Source: Micromonospora_G sp044901685
Lineage (GTDB): Bacteria > Actinomycetota > Actinomycetes > Mycobacteriales > Micromonosporaceae
DNA: 64,000 bases
Direction of reading: 5' to 3'
Assembly (NCBI RefSeq): GCF_044901685.1
Contig: NZ_JBJDPS010000004.1
Coordinates: 310,001-374,000, forward strand
The notes beneath the pieces are model-generated. The model saw only the letters and a list, made by a program, of their open reading frames with translations. It did no database searches and was not told the DNA's origin. Made by a program: the position numbers and the translations under genes. Positions within the stretch are counted from its first letter, which is position 1; every line of letters begins with the position of its first letter. Shown piece after piece: positions 1 through 5,958 of the stretch.

Positions 1-170
1 TTGGTCAGCGTGGCCACCGCCCGGAAGCCACGGCGACGTACGTGGGTGGCGATGTAGCCCCGCCGAGCCTCCAGCAGCTCGGGCCGGTAGCCCATGGCCT
101 CGCCGTAGACCGTCACCACGTCGTCCAGCCGCCGGACGAGATCGTCCGGTTGCCACGGCACCAGCCTCAT
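1..170 (-). CDS. GNAT-family acetyltransferase, N-terminal part only
   Basis: The minus strand reads from an ATG at 170 off the left edge, giving about 56 residues that begin MRLVPWQPDDLVRRLDDVV and contain YGEAMGYRPELLEARRGYI. This resembles the N-terminus of actinobacterial GNAT acetyltransferases, but the acetyl-CoA-binding core lies outside the window. A GAGGAG ribosome binding site sits about 9 bases upstream. The gene lies directly downstream of the CrtA-like gene on the same strand (41-bp gap), so it may be the last gene of that operon. Substrate unknown; family call by resemblance. Confidence 0.6.
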   Translation of the reverse strand, partial: MRLVPWQPDDLVRRLDDVVTVYGEAMGYRPELLEARRGYIATHVRRRGFRAVATLT

Positions 171-211
171 GCCTGCCCGCTCCTCGTCGCCATCGTCACT
201 CTCGGCAATCA

Positions 212-1033
212 TCACTCTGAGTTGTCATCGTGACCGGTCCAGTCCAGTACGTCCCGGTCACCGCGCACCGCCCGCACCTCGAACCGGGCGAAGAGCTCCT
301 CGGCGTACCACCGCTCGGTCGGGGTGCGCATGATCGCGCGGCGGTGCTCCGGCTGACGGTACGCGAAGTCGAGCAGGTCCGTGCTGCTGCGCCACACGGT
401 CACCGTGCCCTGCCAGCCGAGCGGCGCCTCGCCGACGCCGAGCCGGACGACCAGCCCCGGGGCGTGGTCCAGCTCCGCGACGACCGGCGGGACGCCCCGC
501 CAGAACGTCGCCGCCCGGCTCGGGCGCAACCGGGCCCGGGTCAACGCCAACACCGGCCCGTCCACGCGGGCCGACCGGGCGCTCGGGTCGGGTCCGGTGG
601 GGCTGGTCGGGGCGGGTCCGGTGGGGCTGGTCGGGTCGGGTCTGGTGGGAATGGTCGGGTCGGGTCGGCTGAGGCTGGTCGGGGAGCCGAAGGGTTCGAC
701 GCCGGCCCAGCGACCCCGACTGGCCAGCGGGCGCAGGTCGAGGCGGGCACCGGCCAGCGCGATCCGGCCCCAGGCCCGACCGACCGGGCTGTCGTCGAAA
801 TCGGCCGCCCGGTCCGGGTCGGACCAGACCACCAGCGCGGCCCAGCGGGTCGGGTCGGCGTCACCCGGCCCGAAGGTGGTGCCGGTGCCGGTGCCGAGCA
901 GCTTGCCGAACCGTACGCCGGGAGTCGCCCGCAGCCGGCGCCGGTCGACCGCCATCCGGGTCAGCACCCGGGGCAGCGCCCGGCGTGGGGTCCGCCAGAC
1001 GTGCAGGGTGACGAGGTCGGGAACCGGGTTCAC
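212..1033 (-). CDS. CrtA-like (spheroidene monooxygenase-type) protein
   Basis: A 273-residue protein with a GTG start whose GTGA overlaps the stop of the upstream YbaK gene, so the two are translationally coupled. It resembles the CrtA/spheroidene monooxygenase-like family of actinobacteria: an N-terminal half with LHVWR and RFGKLLGTGTG, and a C-terminal half with TRARLRPSRAATFWRGVPP and TPTERWYAEELFARF. The halves are joined by a low-complexity linker (about residues 118-150) of repeating Pro-Asp-Pro-Thr-Ser-Pro-Thr-Gly units encoded by a 24-bp tandem repeat. No carotenoid genes lie nearby, so a role in carotenoid oxygenation is not supported by context. The substrate is unknown. Confidence 0.6.
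   Translation of the reverse strand: MNPVPDLVTLHVWRTPRRALPRVLTRMAVDRRRLRATPGVRFGKLLGTGTGTTFGPGDADPTRWAALVVWSDPDRAADFDDSPVGRAWGRIALAGARLDLRPLASRGRWAGVEPFGSPTSLSRPDPTIPTRPDPTSPTGPAPTSPTGPDPSARSARVDGPVLALTRARLRPSRAATFWRGVPPVVAELDHAPGLVVRLGVGEAPLGWQGTVTVWRSSTDLLDFAYRQPEHRRAIMRTPTERWYAEELFARFEVRAVRGDRDVLDWTGHDDNSE
588..683. repeat. 24-bp tandem repeat, four copies, inside the CrtA-like gene
   Basis: Four consecutive 24-bp units start at 588, 612, 636 and 660. Units 1 and 2 differ at one base; units 3 and 4 are more diverged. The period is a multiple of three, so copy number changes keep the frame and only alter the length of the Pro/Thr linker. Confidence 0.85.
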
Positions 1034-1518
1034 GCCACCTCGGCGGCGCTGCCACCGGTGATCCGCAGCAGTTCGGCGTACGTGGTCGGGAAGACCGCCT
1101 GCGGCACGCCACCGGCCGCCCAGACCTCCGGATACTTGTCCAGCGCGATGTCGACCAGGGTACGGACCGGGGCGGGGTGCCCGACCGGGGCGACGCCACC
1201 GATCGGCTGACCGGTGTGTCGTCGGACGAACTCCGGGCTGGCCCGCCTGAGCGCGGTGAGGCCGAGCGCGGCGGCCAGCCGCGAGGTGTCCACCCGGTGC
1301 GCGCCCGAGGTGAGCACCAGCAGCGGGGTGTCGTCCGCGTCGAAGATCAGCGAGTTGGCGATCTGGCCGACCTCGATGTCGAGGGCGGCCGCCGCCGCGG
1401 CGGCGGTGTGCACCGCGTCCGGCAGGATCCGGACCTGGACCGGGCGACCGGAGCCGTCCAGCGCCCGAGCCTGGTCCAGCGTCTCCTGCACCGCCCGTAC
1501 ATTGGCATGTAGCTGCAT
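1030..1518 (-). CDS. YbaK/EbsC-family aminoacyl-tRNA deacylase
   Basis: A 162-residue single-domain protein of the YbaK/ProX editing family, which hydrolyses mischarged aminoacyl-tRNA in trans. Family features seen are VGQIANSLIFDADDTPLLVLTSG in the first half and the QPIGGVAPVGHP loop that shapes the active-site pocket. The length is normal for a stand-alone deacylase. The tRNA specificity (Cys-tRNAPro, Ala-tRNAPro or other) cannot be read from the sequence. It starts at ATG 1518 and is the first gene of a minus-strand pair with the CrtA-like gene. Confidence 0.85.
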   Translation of the reverse strand: MQLHANVRAVQETLDQARALDGSGRPVQVRILPDAVHTAAAAAAALDIEVGQIANSLIFDADDTPLLVLTSGAHRVDTSRLAAALGLTALRRASPEFVRRHTGQPIGGVAPVGHPAPVRTLVDIALDKYPEVWAAGGVPQAVFPTTYAELLRITGGSAAEVA

Positions 1519-1617
1519 GCCCCTATCTTGCCCAGCCGGTCCGCCTACCCTCCGTCAGCCCCCCGTTCCGGGTGGTCGTGGGCGGACGGTCGGAGTGGAC
1601 GGATCTATGTTGGCCCG

Positions 1618-2457
1618 ATGAGGAATCCACTGCGGGTACTGGTCTCGGCGGACCTGGAGGGCGTCGCCGGGATCGTCCACCCGAGCGAGACCAACCCGGA
1701 GCGCTACGACTACGAACGTGGCCGACGGTTGATGACGGCCGAGGTCAACGCCGTGGTCGAGGGTGTCCTGGAGGCCGAGCCGGATGCCGTGGTGCGGGTG
1801 GCGGACGCGCACGGGTCGTTCCGCAACCTGCTGCCGGAGGAACTCGACCGGCGGGCCCGCCTGGTCCGGGGCAGGCCCCGGCCGCTCGGCATGCTCGGCG
1901 GGCTGGACGGGGACACGTCGGCGGTGCTGTTCGTCGGCTACCACGCCCGGGCCGGGAGCGGTCCGGCGGTGCTCGCCCACACGATGAGCGACGCGGTGCT
2001 CGACGTACGGGTCAACGGCCGTTCGCTGGGCGAGATCGGGCTCAACGCCGCGATGGCCGGGCACCACGGGGCGCCGGTGGTCCTGGTGGCCGGCGACGAG
2101 GTGGCGTGCGCGGAGCTGACCGACCTGGTGCCGCAGGCGCGGGCGGTGCCGGTGAAGTTCGCGCTGGGGCAGGCGGCGGCGGAGACGATCCATCCGGAGG
2201 AGGCCCGGGAACTTCTGCGCGCGGCGGCCGGCGCGGCGGTCGCCGACCGGGAGCGGGTGCGTCCGTTCACCCTGGCCGGGCCGCTGGCGGTGGAGGTGGA
2301 CCTCTACGGTCCGTACACCGTCGACCTGGCCGTGCTCGTGCCCGGGGTGTCCCGCGCCCCCGGCGCCCGCACCGTCACCTTCACCGCCCCCGACATGGCC
2401 CAGGCATATTCCCTGGTCCAGCTCCTGGTCCAACTGGCCACCATCAAACCCACCTGA
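1618..2457 (+). CDS. M55-family D-aminopeptidase (DppA-like)
   Basis: A 279-residue peptidase of family M55, whose best-known member is the zinc D-aminopeptidase DppA. The expected metal ligands are visible: Asp and Glu in VSADLEGVAG near the N-terminus, His in VADAHGSFRN, and His in FVGYHARAG. The ATG at 1618 is preferred because the protein then begins MRNPLRVLVSADLEG as the family does; the frame stays open further upstream without family sequence. It stands alone, divergent from the YbaK gene. Likely a cytoplasmic enzyme trimming D-amino-acid peptides, for example from wall turnover; that role is inference. Confidence 0.85.
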   Translation: MRNPLRVLVSADLEGVAGIVHPSETNPERYDYERGRRLMTAEVNAVVEGVLEAEPDAVVRVADAHGSFRNLLPEELDRRARLVRGRPRPLGMLGGLDGDTSAVLFVGYHARAGSGPAVLAHTMSDAVLDVRVNGRSLGEIGLNAAMAGHHGAPVVLVAGDEVACAELTDLVPQARAVPVKFALGQAAAETIHPEEARELLRAAAGAAVADRERVRPFTLAGPLAVEVDLYGPYTVDLAVLVPGVSRAPGARTVTFTAPDMAQAYSLVQLLVQLATIKPT

Positions 2458-2476
2458 CCCACCCCCGCCTCGGTGT

Positions 2477-2537
2477 GTTGATCATGAAGTTATCGCGGTG
2501 GACCGGGAGGTCCGAGGGGGACAACTTCATGGTCAAC
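2477..2537. repeat. Imperfect inverted repeat overlapping the end of the EamA gene
   Basis: The arms gttgatcatgaagttatc (2477-2494) and gacaacttcatggtcaac (2520-2537) are complementary at 16 of 18 positions. The loop holds a smaller ggacc/ggtcc hairpin. The element lies between convergent genes and could terminate both transcripts. The EamA stop codon (TAA, complement of 2490-2492) falls inside the left arm, so the element encodes that protein's last residues. Confidence 0.8.
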
Positions 2538-3497
2538 GACCGGGGGTACGGGGGGTGGGGGTGGGGCGGAGGGTTGGGTGGGGGAGGGGAGGCGGGCGGT
2601 CTCGGCCAGGGCCACGCCGGCCAGCACCACCAGCCCACCGGCGATCTGGACCGGGGTGAGCGCCTCGCCGGTGCCGATGGCCAGCCAGGCGACCGCCGAG
2701 GCGATCACCGGCTCGGCCATCCCGAGGATGCTGACGCTGGTCGCGGGGAGGTGCCGCAACGCACCGGAGACCAGCAGGAACGGCACGATCGAGCCGAGCA
2801 CCACCACGTACGCGCAGAGCAGCGCCACCGGCACGCCACCGCTGCGCTCGCCGAGCGGCTCCCAACCGCCGCCGCCCACGGTGACCGCCCGGGTGACCAG
2901 TCCGGCCACCGCCGAGGCGCCGAACGCCCAGGTGGTCAGGGAGAGCGTGTCCCGCTGCTGCACGCCCCGCGCGCCGAGCACGTAGTAGCAGGCCAGCACG
3001 ACGGCCGCGCCGAGCCCGGCGAGCACGCCCAGCCCGTCCAGTTCGAGGGAGCCCCAGATCTCGGCCACGCAGGCCAGTCCGGCCAGGCTCGCGGCCAGGC
3101 CGAGCCAGAGCCGGGGTCGGGCGCGCTGGTGCTGGCCGAACCGGGCCCAGAGCGCGACCAGCAGAGGGGCGGTGTACTCGAACAGCAGCCCGATGCCGAC
3201 CGGTAACCGGGAGATCGCGGTGAAGTAGAGCATCGGGGTGAGGAAGAACCCGGCCAGGCCGAAGCCGATCAGCAGTGGCAGGTCGCGGGCGGTCACCCGG
3301 AGCCGGCGTACGCCCGGACGCAGCAGCACGCTCAGCAGCAGCAGCCCGGCGAAGGCGCCCGCCGCCCGGATCAGGGTGAGCTGCGGTGCCTCGACACCGG
3401 CCCGGAGCACCAGTTTCGAGACGGTCCCGTTGACCGCGAACAGGACGCTCGCGGAGAGCACCATCAGTACGCCGAGCCCCGGGTTACGAGTTGTCAC
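2490..3497 (-). CDS. EamA/DMT-family transporter
   Basis: A 335-residue integral membrane protein with about ten hydrophobic segments in two repeated halves, as in EamA (DUF6) drug/metabolite transporters. Typical motifs are LFAVNGTVSKLVL in helix 1, FTAISRLPVGIGLLFEYTAPL in the first repeat, and LPATSVSILGMAEPVIASAVAWL in the second. The substrate is unknown; relatives export amino acids or metabolites. The C-terminal tail (PSPTQPSAPPPPPVPP onward) is proline-rich, then passes through the inverted repeat at 2477-2537, so the last residues look acquired from a spreading intergenic element. GTG start at 3497. Confidence 0.85.
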   Translation of the reverse strand: MTTRNPGLGVLMVLSASVLFAVNGTVSKLVLRAGVEAPQLTLIRAAGAFAGLLLLSVLLRPGVRRLRVTARDLPLLIGFGLAGFFLTPMLYFTAISRLPVGIGLLFEYTAPLLVALWARFGQHQRARPRLWLGLAASLAGLACVAEIWGSLELDGLGVLAGLGAAVVLACYYVLGARGVQQRDTLSLTTWAFGASAVAGLVTRAVTVGGGGWEPLGERSGGVPVALLCAYVVVLGSIVPFLLVSGALRHLPATSVSILGMAEPVIASAVAWLAIGTGEALTPVQIAGGLVVLAGVALAETARLPSPTQPSAPPPPPVPPVVDHEVVPLGPPGPPR

Positions 3498-4235
3498 CGG
3501 CTGAGGTTACCGGCGTAACGTCAGTACCCACCCCGCCACCCACCCGTTACTCCCATCCTTCGGGCGGTCGGCCGAGGGTTCGTGCCCGTCCGCCGGCTGT
3601 CCCGCTCCACCTGCGGGTTTCTCCCTCCAGGCCGGTGTCGGCTTCGCAGCCCGAGGTTTCTGGTGCGCGGCCCGAGGTTTCCGGTTCGCAGCCGAGGTCT
3701 CCGGTTCGCGGCCCGAGGTTTCCGGTGCGCGGGGTCCGACCGGTGGCGACCGGTCGGGCTCGGGCCCCGCTCCGGCGACGGCCGCCACCGCCGGTGGTCA
3801 CGCGGCGACCGTGCCGGCGGGTTCGACGCACCGCGTGGACCCGCCGTGGCATCGGCGGCGGGTCCACGCTCGCGGCACCGATCCGTACGGAGTCGGTGCC
3901 GGCGCGCCCGTCGAACACCGCCCGGGACGGCGGTGCCGGTGAATCACCGGGGACGGATCGGGTGGACCTGTCGGGTCCGGGTGAGGGTCGGCCCGCTGGA
4001 CCGAATTGATCAACTTTCGGGAGGTTAGCCAGCCTTCCCGCTGATCAGGGGAAGGGCAGGTGAAGCCGGTGCGGCGGGGTCGTGAAGCGCGCTGTGGTCG
4101 GGTCGTCCGCGCCTCGGCGCCGGTCCGGGCGGAGGGTGTGGCCGCAGTGGTGATCGATCCAGGTGGCCCGATGTCCTTCGGTGTCCGACCAGTGGATCTC
4201 GGTCGGGCGGAGGCGGCACGGCGATGGTTGCGTTT
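3498..4235. other. Gene-poor stretch with no convincing coding region
   Basis: About 740 bp. Open frames exist on both strands but overlap each other, are Arg/Pro-rich and match no family I recognise. The stretch contains an imperfect 21-bp repeat block (3644-3726) and a small ccttccc/gggaagg hairpin at 4033-4055. I see no tRNA or other structured RNA. It ends at the damage-inducible promoter of the mutasome operon. Confidence 0.6.
3644..3726. repeat. Imperfect 21-bp tandem repeat, four units
   Basis: Units of the form tcgcrgcccgaggtttccggt start at 3644, 3665, 3686 and 3706. The third unit lacks one base (20 bp), which would shift any reading frame through it and argues against coding function. 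No spacers separate the units, so this is not a CRISPR array. Confidence 0.75.
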
Positions 4236-4258
4236 TTGTCGGGGGCGCGGTGTACTGT
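4236..4258 (+). promoter_or_regulatory. Candidate PafBC-type (RecA-NDp) damage promoter
   Basis: The sequence TTGTCGGGG, 8 bases, TACTGT fits the LexA-independent actinobacterial damage promoter consensus tTGTCRgtg-N8-TAnnnT, differing only in one weakly conserved position. Transcription would begin near 4265, just before the LexA box at 4271. In mycobacteria this promoter class is activated by PafBC. Confidence 0.6.
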
Positions 4259-4270
4259 CATCGGTAGTTA

Positions 4271-4282
4271 GAACGCGTGTTC
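4271..4282. promoter_or_regulatory. LexA (SOS) box upstream of the mutasome operon
   Basis: GAAC-GCGT-GTTC followed by GA has two perfect half-sites of the actinobacterial SOS box (TCGAAC-N4-GTTCGA). It sits at the predicted transcription start of the PafBC-type promoter, where a bound repressor would block initiation. Confidence 0.75.
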
Positions 4283-4602
4283 GATTGAGTCGTACGGGCG
4301 TTCTGGCGGTCGGGGGCGACGTTCGCGGCGTGGCTCCCGGCGCGCGGTTCCGCGGACCGCGCGGGCTCCGGGCAGACCAGTCCGGGCCACCACGGCAGGT
4401 TCACCGTTCGCCGCCCACGACCCCCGGGCGGCGGGCGGTGACCCAGCCGGTTCAGCCGGCCGGGTGCGGTGTGGGGAAGCACCCACATCCGGCCGGCACC
4501 ACCGGTGCGCTTCCTCCGCAGCGGGCTATTCGAACAGTGCGTGGCCATCCGGGCTCCGGCCCGTCGGTGGCGACGTGGCGGCGACGCGGAGGAGAGAGTC
4601 CC
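4283..4602 (+). other. Long 5' leader of the HEPN/mutasome operon
   Basis: About 320 bases separate the LexA box from the first start codon. The leader holds a strong hairpin at 4455-4497 with 9-bp perfect arms (gccggccgg/ccggccggc) extended by further pairs. There is no T-tract, so it is not a standard intrinsic terminator. It could be an mRNA stability or translation element; no known riboswitch is recognised. Confidence 0.4.
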
Positions 4603-5052
4603 ATGCCGACCAGCCCGGTTCAGGTGCCCACGGTGCCGGCGCACATGCTGCCGCACCGGACCCCGGCCCAACTGCTCGTGATCGCCCGGCGTGGACTGGC
4701 GGAGGCCGCCCAGACCCGGCCCGAGGGCCTGCGTTACGCGGCGGCGCACCTGGCCGCCCTGCGTGCCGCGGCGGCGATGCTCGCCGCCCGCGCCCGCCCC
4801 GCGCCCACTCGCCGCAACCGGGTCACCAGCGTCTGGGCCCTGCTCGTGCTCGTCGCCCCCGAGATGGGGGAGTGGGCCACCTACTTCGCCACCGGAGCCA
4901 ACAAGCGGGCCGCCGCCGAGGCGGGCATACCCCGGGTGGTGACCGCCCGGGAGGCCGACGACCTGCTCCGTTCGGCCGAGCAGTTCGTGGCCGTGGTCGA
5001 GGCCGCGCTCGGCCTGTCCCACCAGCCCGCCCTCGACGGACTCGCCGCCTGA
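4603..5052 (+). CDS. SAV_6107-family HEPN-domain protein
   Basis: A 149-residue, mainly alpha-helical, alanine-rich protein matching the SAV_6107-like HEPN family. Recognisable stretches are GLAEAAQTRPEGLRYAAAHLA, RVTSVWALLVLVAPEMGEWA and ADDLLRSAEQFVAVVEAALG. An R-x4-H pattern (RYAAAH) is present; HEPN RNases use an Rx4-6H motif, but here it lies in an early helix and its catalytic role is unproven. The ATG follows a good site (GGAGGAGAG). It is the first gene behind the PafBC/LexA region and precedes imuA', so it is probably induced by DNA damage with the mutasome. Function unknown. Confidence 0.8.
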   Translation: MPTSPVQVPTVPAHMLPHRTPAQLLVIARRGLAEAAQTRPEGLRYAAAHLAALRAAAAMLAARARPAPTRRNRVTSVWALLVLVAPEMGEWATYFATGANKRAAAEAGIPRVVTAREADDLLRSAEQFVAVVEAALGLSHQPALDGLAA

Positions 5053-5057
5053 CCCGG

Positions 5058-5078
5058 GCGGGGCGACTTCCGCCCCGC
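5058..5078 (+). terminator. Hairpin between the HEPN gene and imuA'
   Basis: A perfect 8-bp stem (gcggggcg, loop acttc, cgccccgc) begins six bases after the HEPN stop codon. No T-run follows, so it may be a partial terminator or a processing or stability element that sets different expression for the HEPN gene and imuA'. Confidence 0.4.
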
Positions 5079-5140
5079 TGACCGGGCGACTCCGTTGGTG
5101 CGGCTAGGTGAGATGGATACGGACGGGGGTGGGTGAGCCC

Positions 5141-5926
5141 ATGGCGGGCCGGATGACGGTCGGGTCGACCGCGCTGGCGGACCTGGTCCGGCCGGCGAGC
5201 GCCCCGGACGCGGCCGCCGCCCACCGGACGTTGCCGGTGCTGCCCGAACTGATCGGCCTGCTGCCCAACCGTGGACTGCGCCGAGGCAGCACGGTCGCGG
5301 TCGGCGCCGCCCAGCCGGCCCGCAGTGGCGGCACCTCGCTCCTGCTGGCACTGCTCGCCGAGGCGTCCCGCACCGGTTCGTGGTGCGCGGTGGTCGGCGT
5401 ACCGACCCTCGGTGTGGGCGCGGCTGCCGAACTCGGCATCGCGTTGGACCGGCTCGCCCTGGTGCCGAACCCCGGTCCGGAGTGGGCGACCGTGGTCGCG
5501 GCCCTGATCGATGGGGTCGACGTGGTCGTCATCGCGGTGCCCGGCACGGTCAGCGCCTCGGTCACCGATCGGCTGGCTGCCCGGGCCCGTCAGCGGGGCA
5601 GCGTGCTCGTCTCGTACGGCCGGTGGGCCGGTGCCGACGTCACCCTCCAGGTCGTCGGTGGCGCGTGGGAGGGGCTCGGGCAGGGCCGGGGCAGGTTGCG
5701 CCGACGGGAGGTGACCGTCTCCGCCCGGGGACGTGGTGCCGCCGCCCGCCCCAAGGAGATCAAGGTCTGGATGCCGGGCGACGAGGCCACCCGCACGGTC
5801 AGGTCGGCCGGTGGCACCCGTACCACCGGAGCGTCCCCGGCCGCCCGGCCGGAGGGTGCGGTCGGCCGGCGTACCGCGCTCACCCTGGTCGGACCCGATC
5901 GAACGGGAATCGAACACATGTTCTAA
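5141..5926 (+). CDS. imuA': ImuA'-like RecA-fold mutasome protein
   Basis: A 261-residue protein that resembles actinobacterial ImuA', a RecA-fold accessory factor for translesion synthesis by ImuB and DnaE2. It has a RecA-like core (LPELIGLLPNRGLRRGSTVAV, then a degenerate nucleotide loop AAQPARSGGTSLLLALLAEA) and a polar, variable C-terminus. The P-loop lacks a clear GxxxxGKT, as is common in this family. The ATG at 5141 is chosen over an in-frame GTG at 5108 because of the G-rich site just upstream. The last codons (His-Met-Phe-stop) lie inside a LexA box, so gene end and operator share sequence. Confidence 0.8.
   Translation: MAGRMTVGSTALADLVRPASAPDAAAAHRTLPVLPELIGLLPNRGLRRGSTVAVGAAQPARSGGTSLLLALLAEASRTGSWCAVVGVPTLGVGAAAELGIALDRLALVPNPGPEWATVVAALIDGVDVVVIAVPGTVSASVTDRLAARARQRGSVLVSYGRWAGADVTLQVVGGAWEGLGQGRGRLRRREVTVSARGRGAAARPKEIKVWMPGDEATRTVRSAGGTRTTGASPAARPEGAVGRRTALTLVGPDRTGIEHMF
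5912..5923. promoter_or_regulatory. LexA (SOS) box in the 3' end of imuA', upstream of imuB
   Basis: TCGAACACATGTTCTA contains GAAC-ACAT-GTTC with near-complete flanks, a closer match to the actinobacterial SOS consensus than the box at 4271. A -10-like TAAAGT follows at 5924-5929. It could drive damage-inducible transcription of imuB and dnaE2 from within the operon, 36 bp before the imuB start. Confidence 0.8.
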
Positions 5927-5958
5927 AGTGACTCGACGGGGCTGGTCGAGGAGGTGCG

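Noticed and set aside
588..726. Possible CRISPR-like or satellite structure in short tandem repeats
   Set aside because: Units are contiguous with no unique spacers and preserve the reading frame in the CrtA-like gene; no cas genes are present.
3491..4028. Overlapping open frames on both strands in the 3.5-4.0 kb stretch
   Set aside because: Arg/Pro-rich, mutually overlapping, and interrupted by a repeat unit with a length change that breaks frame; no family resemblance.
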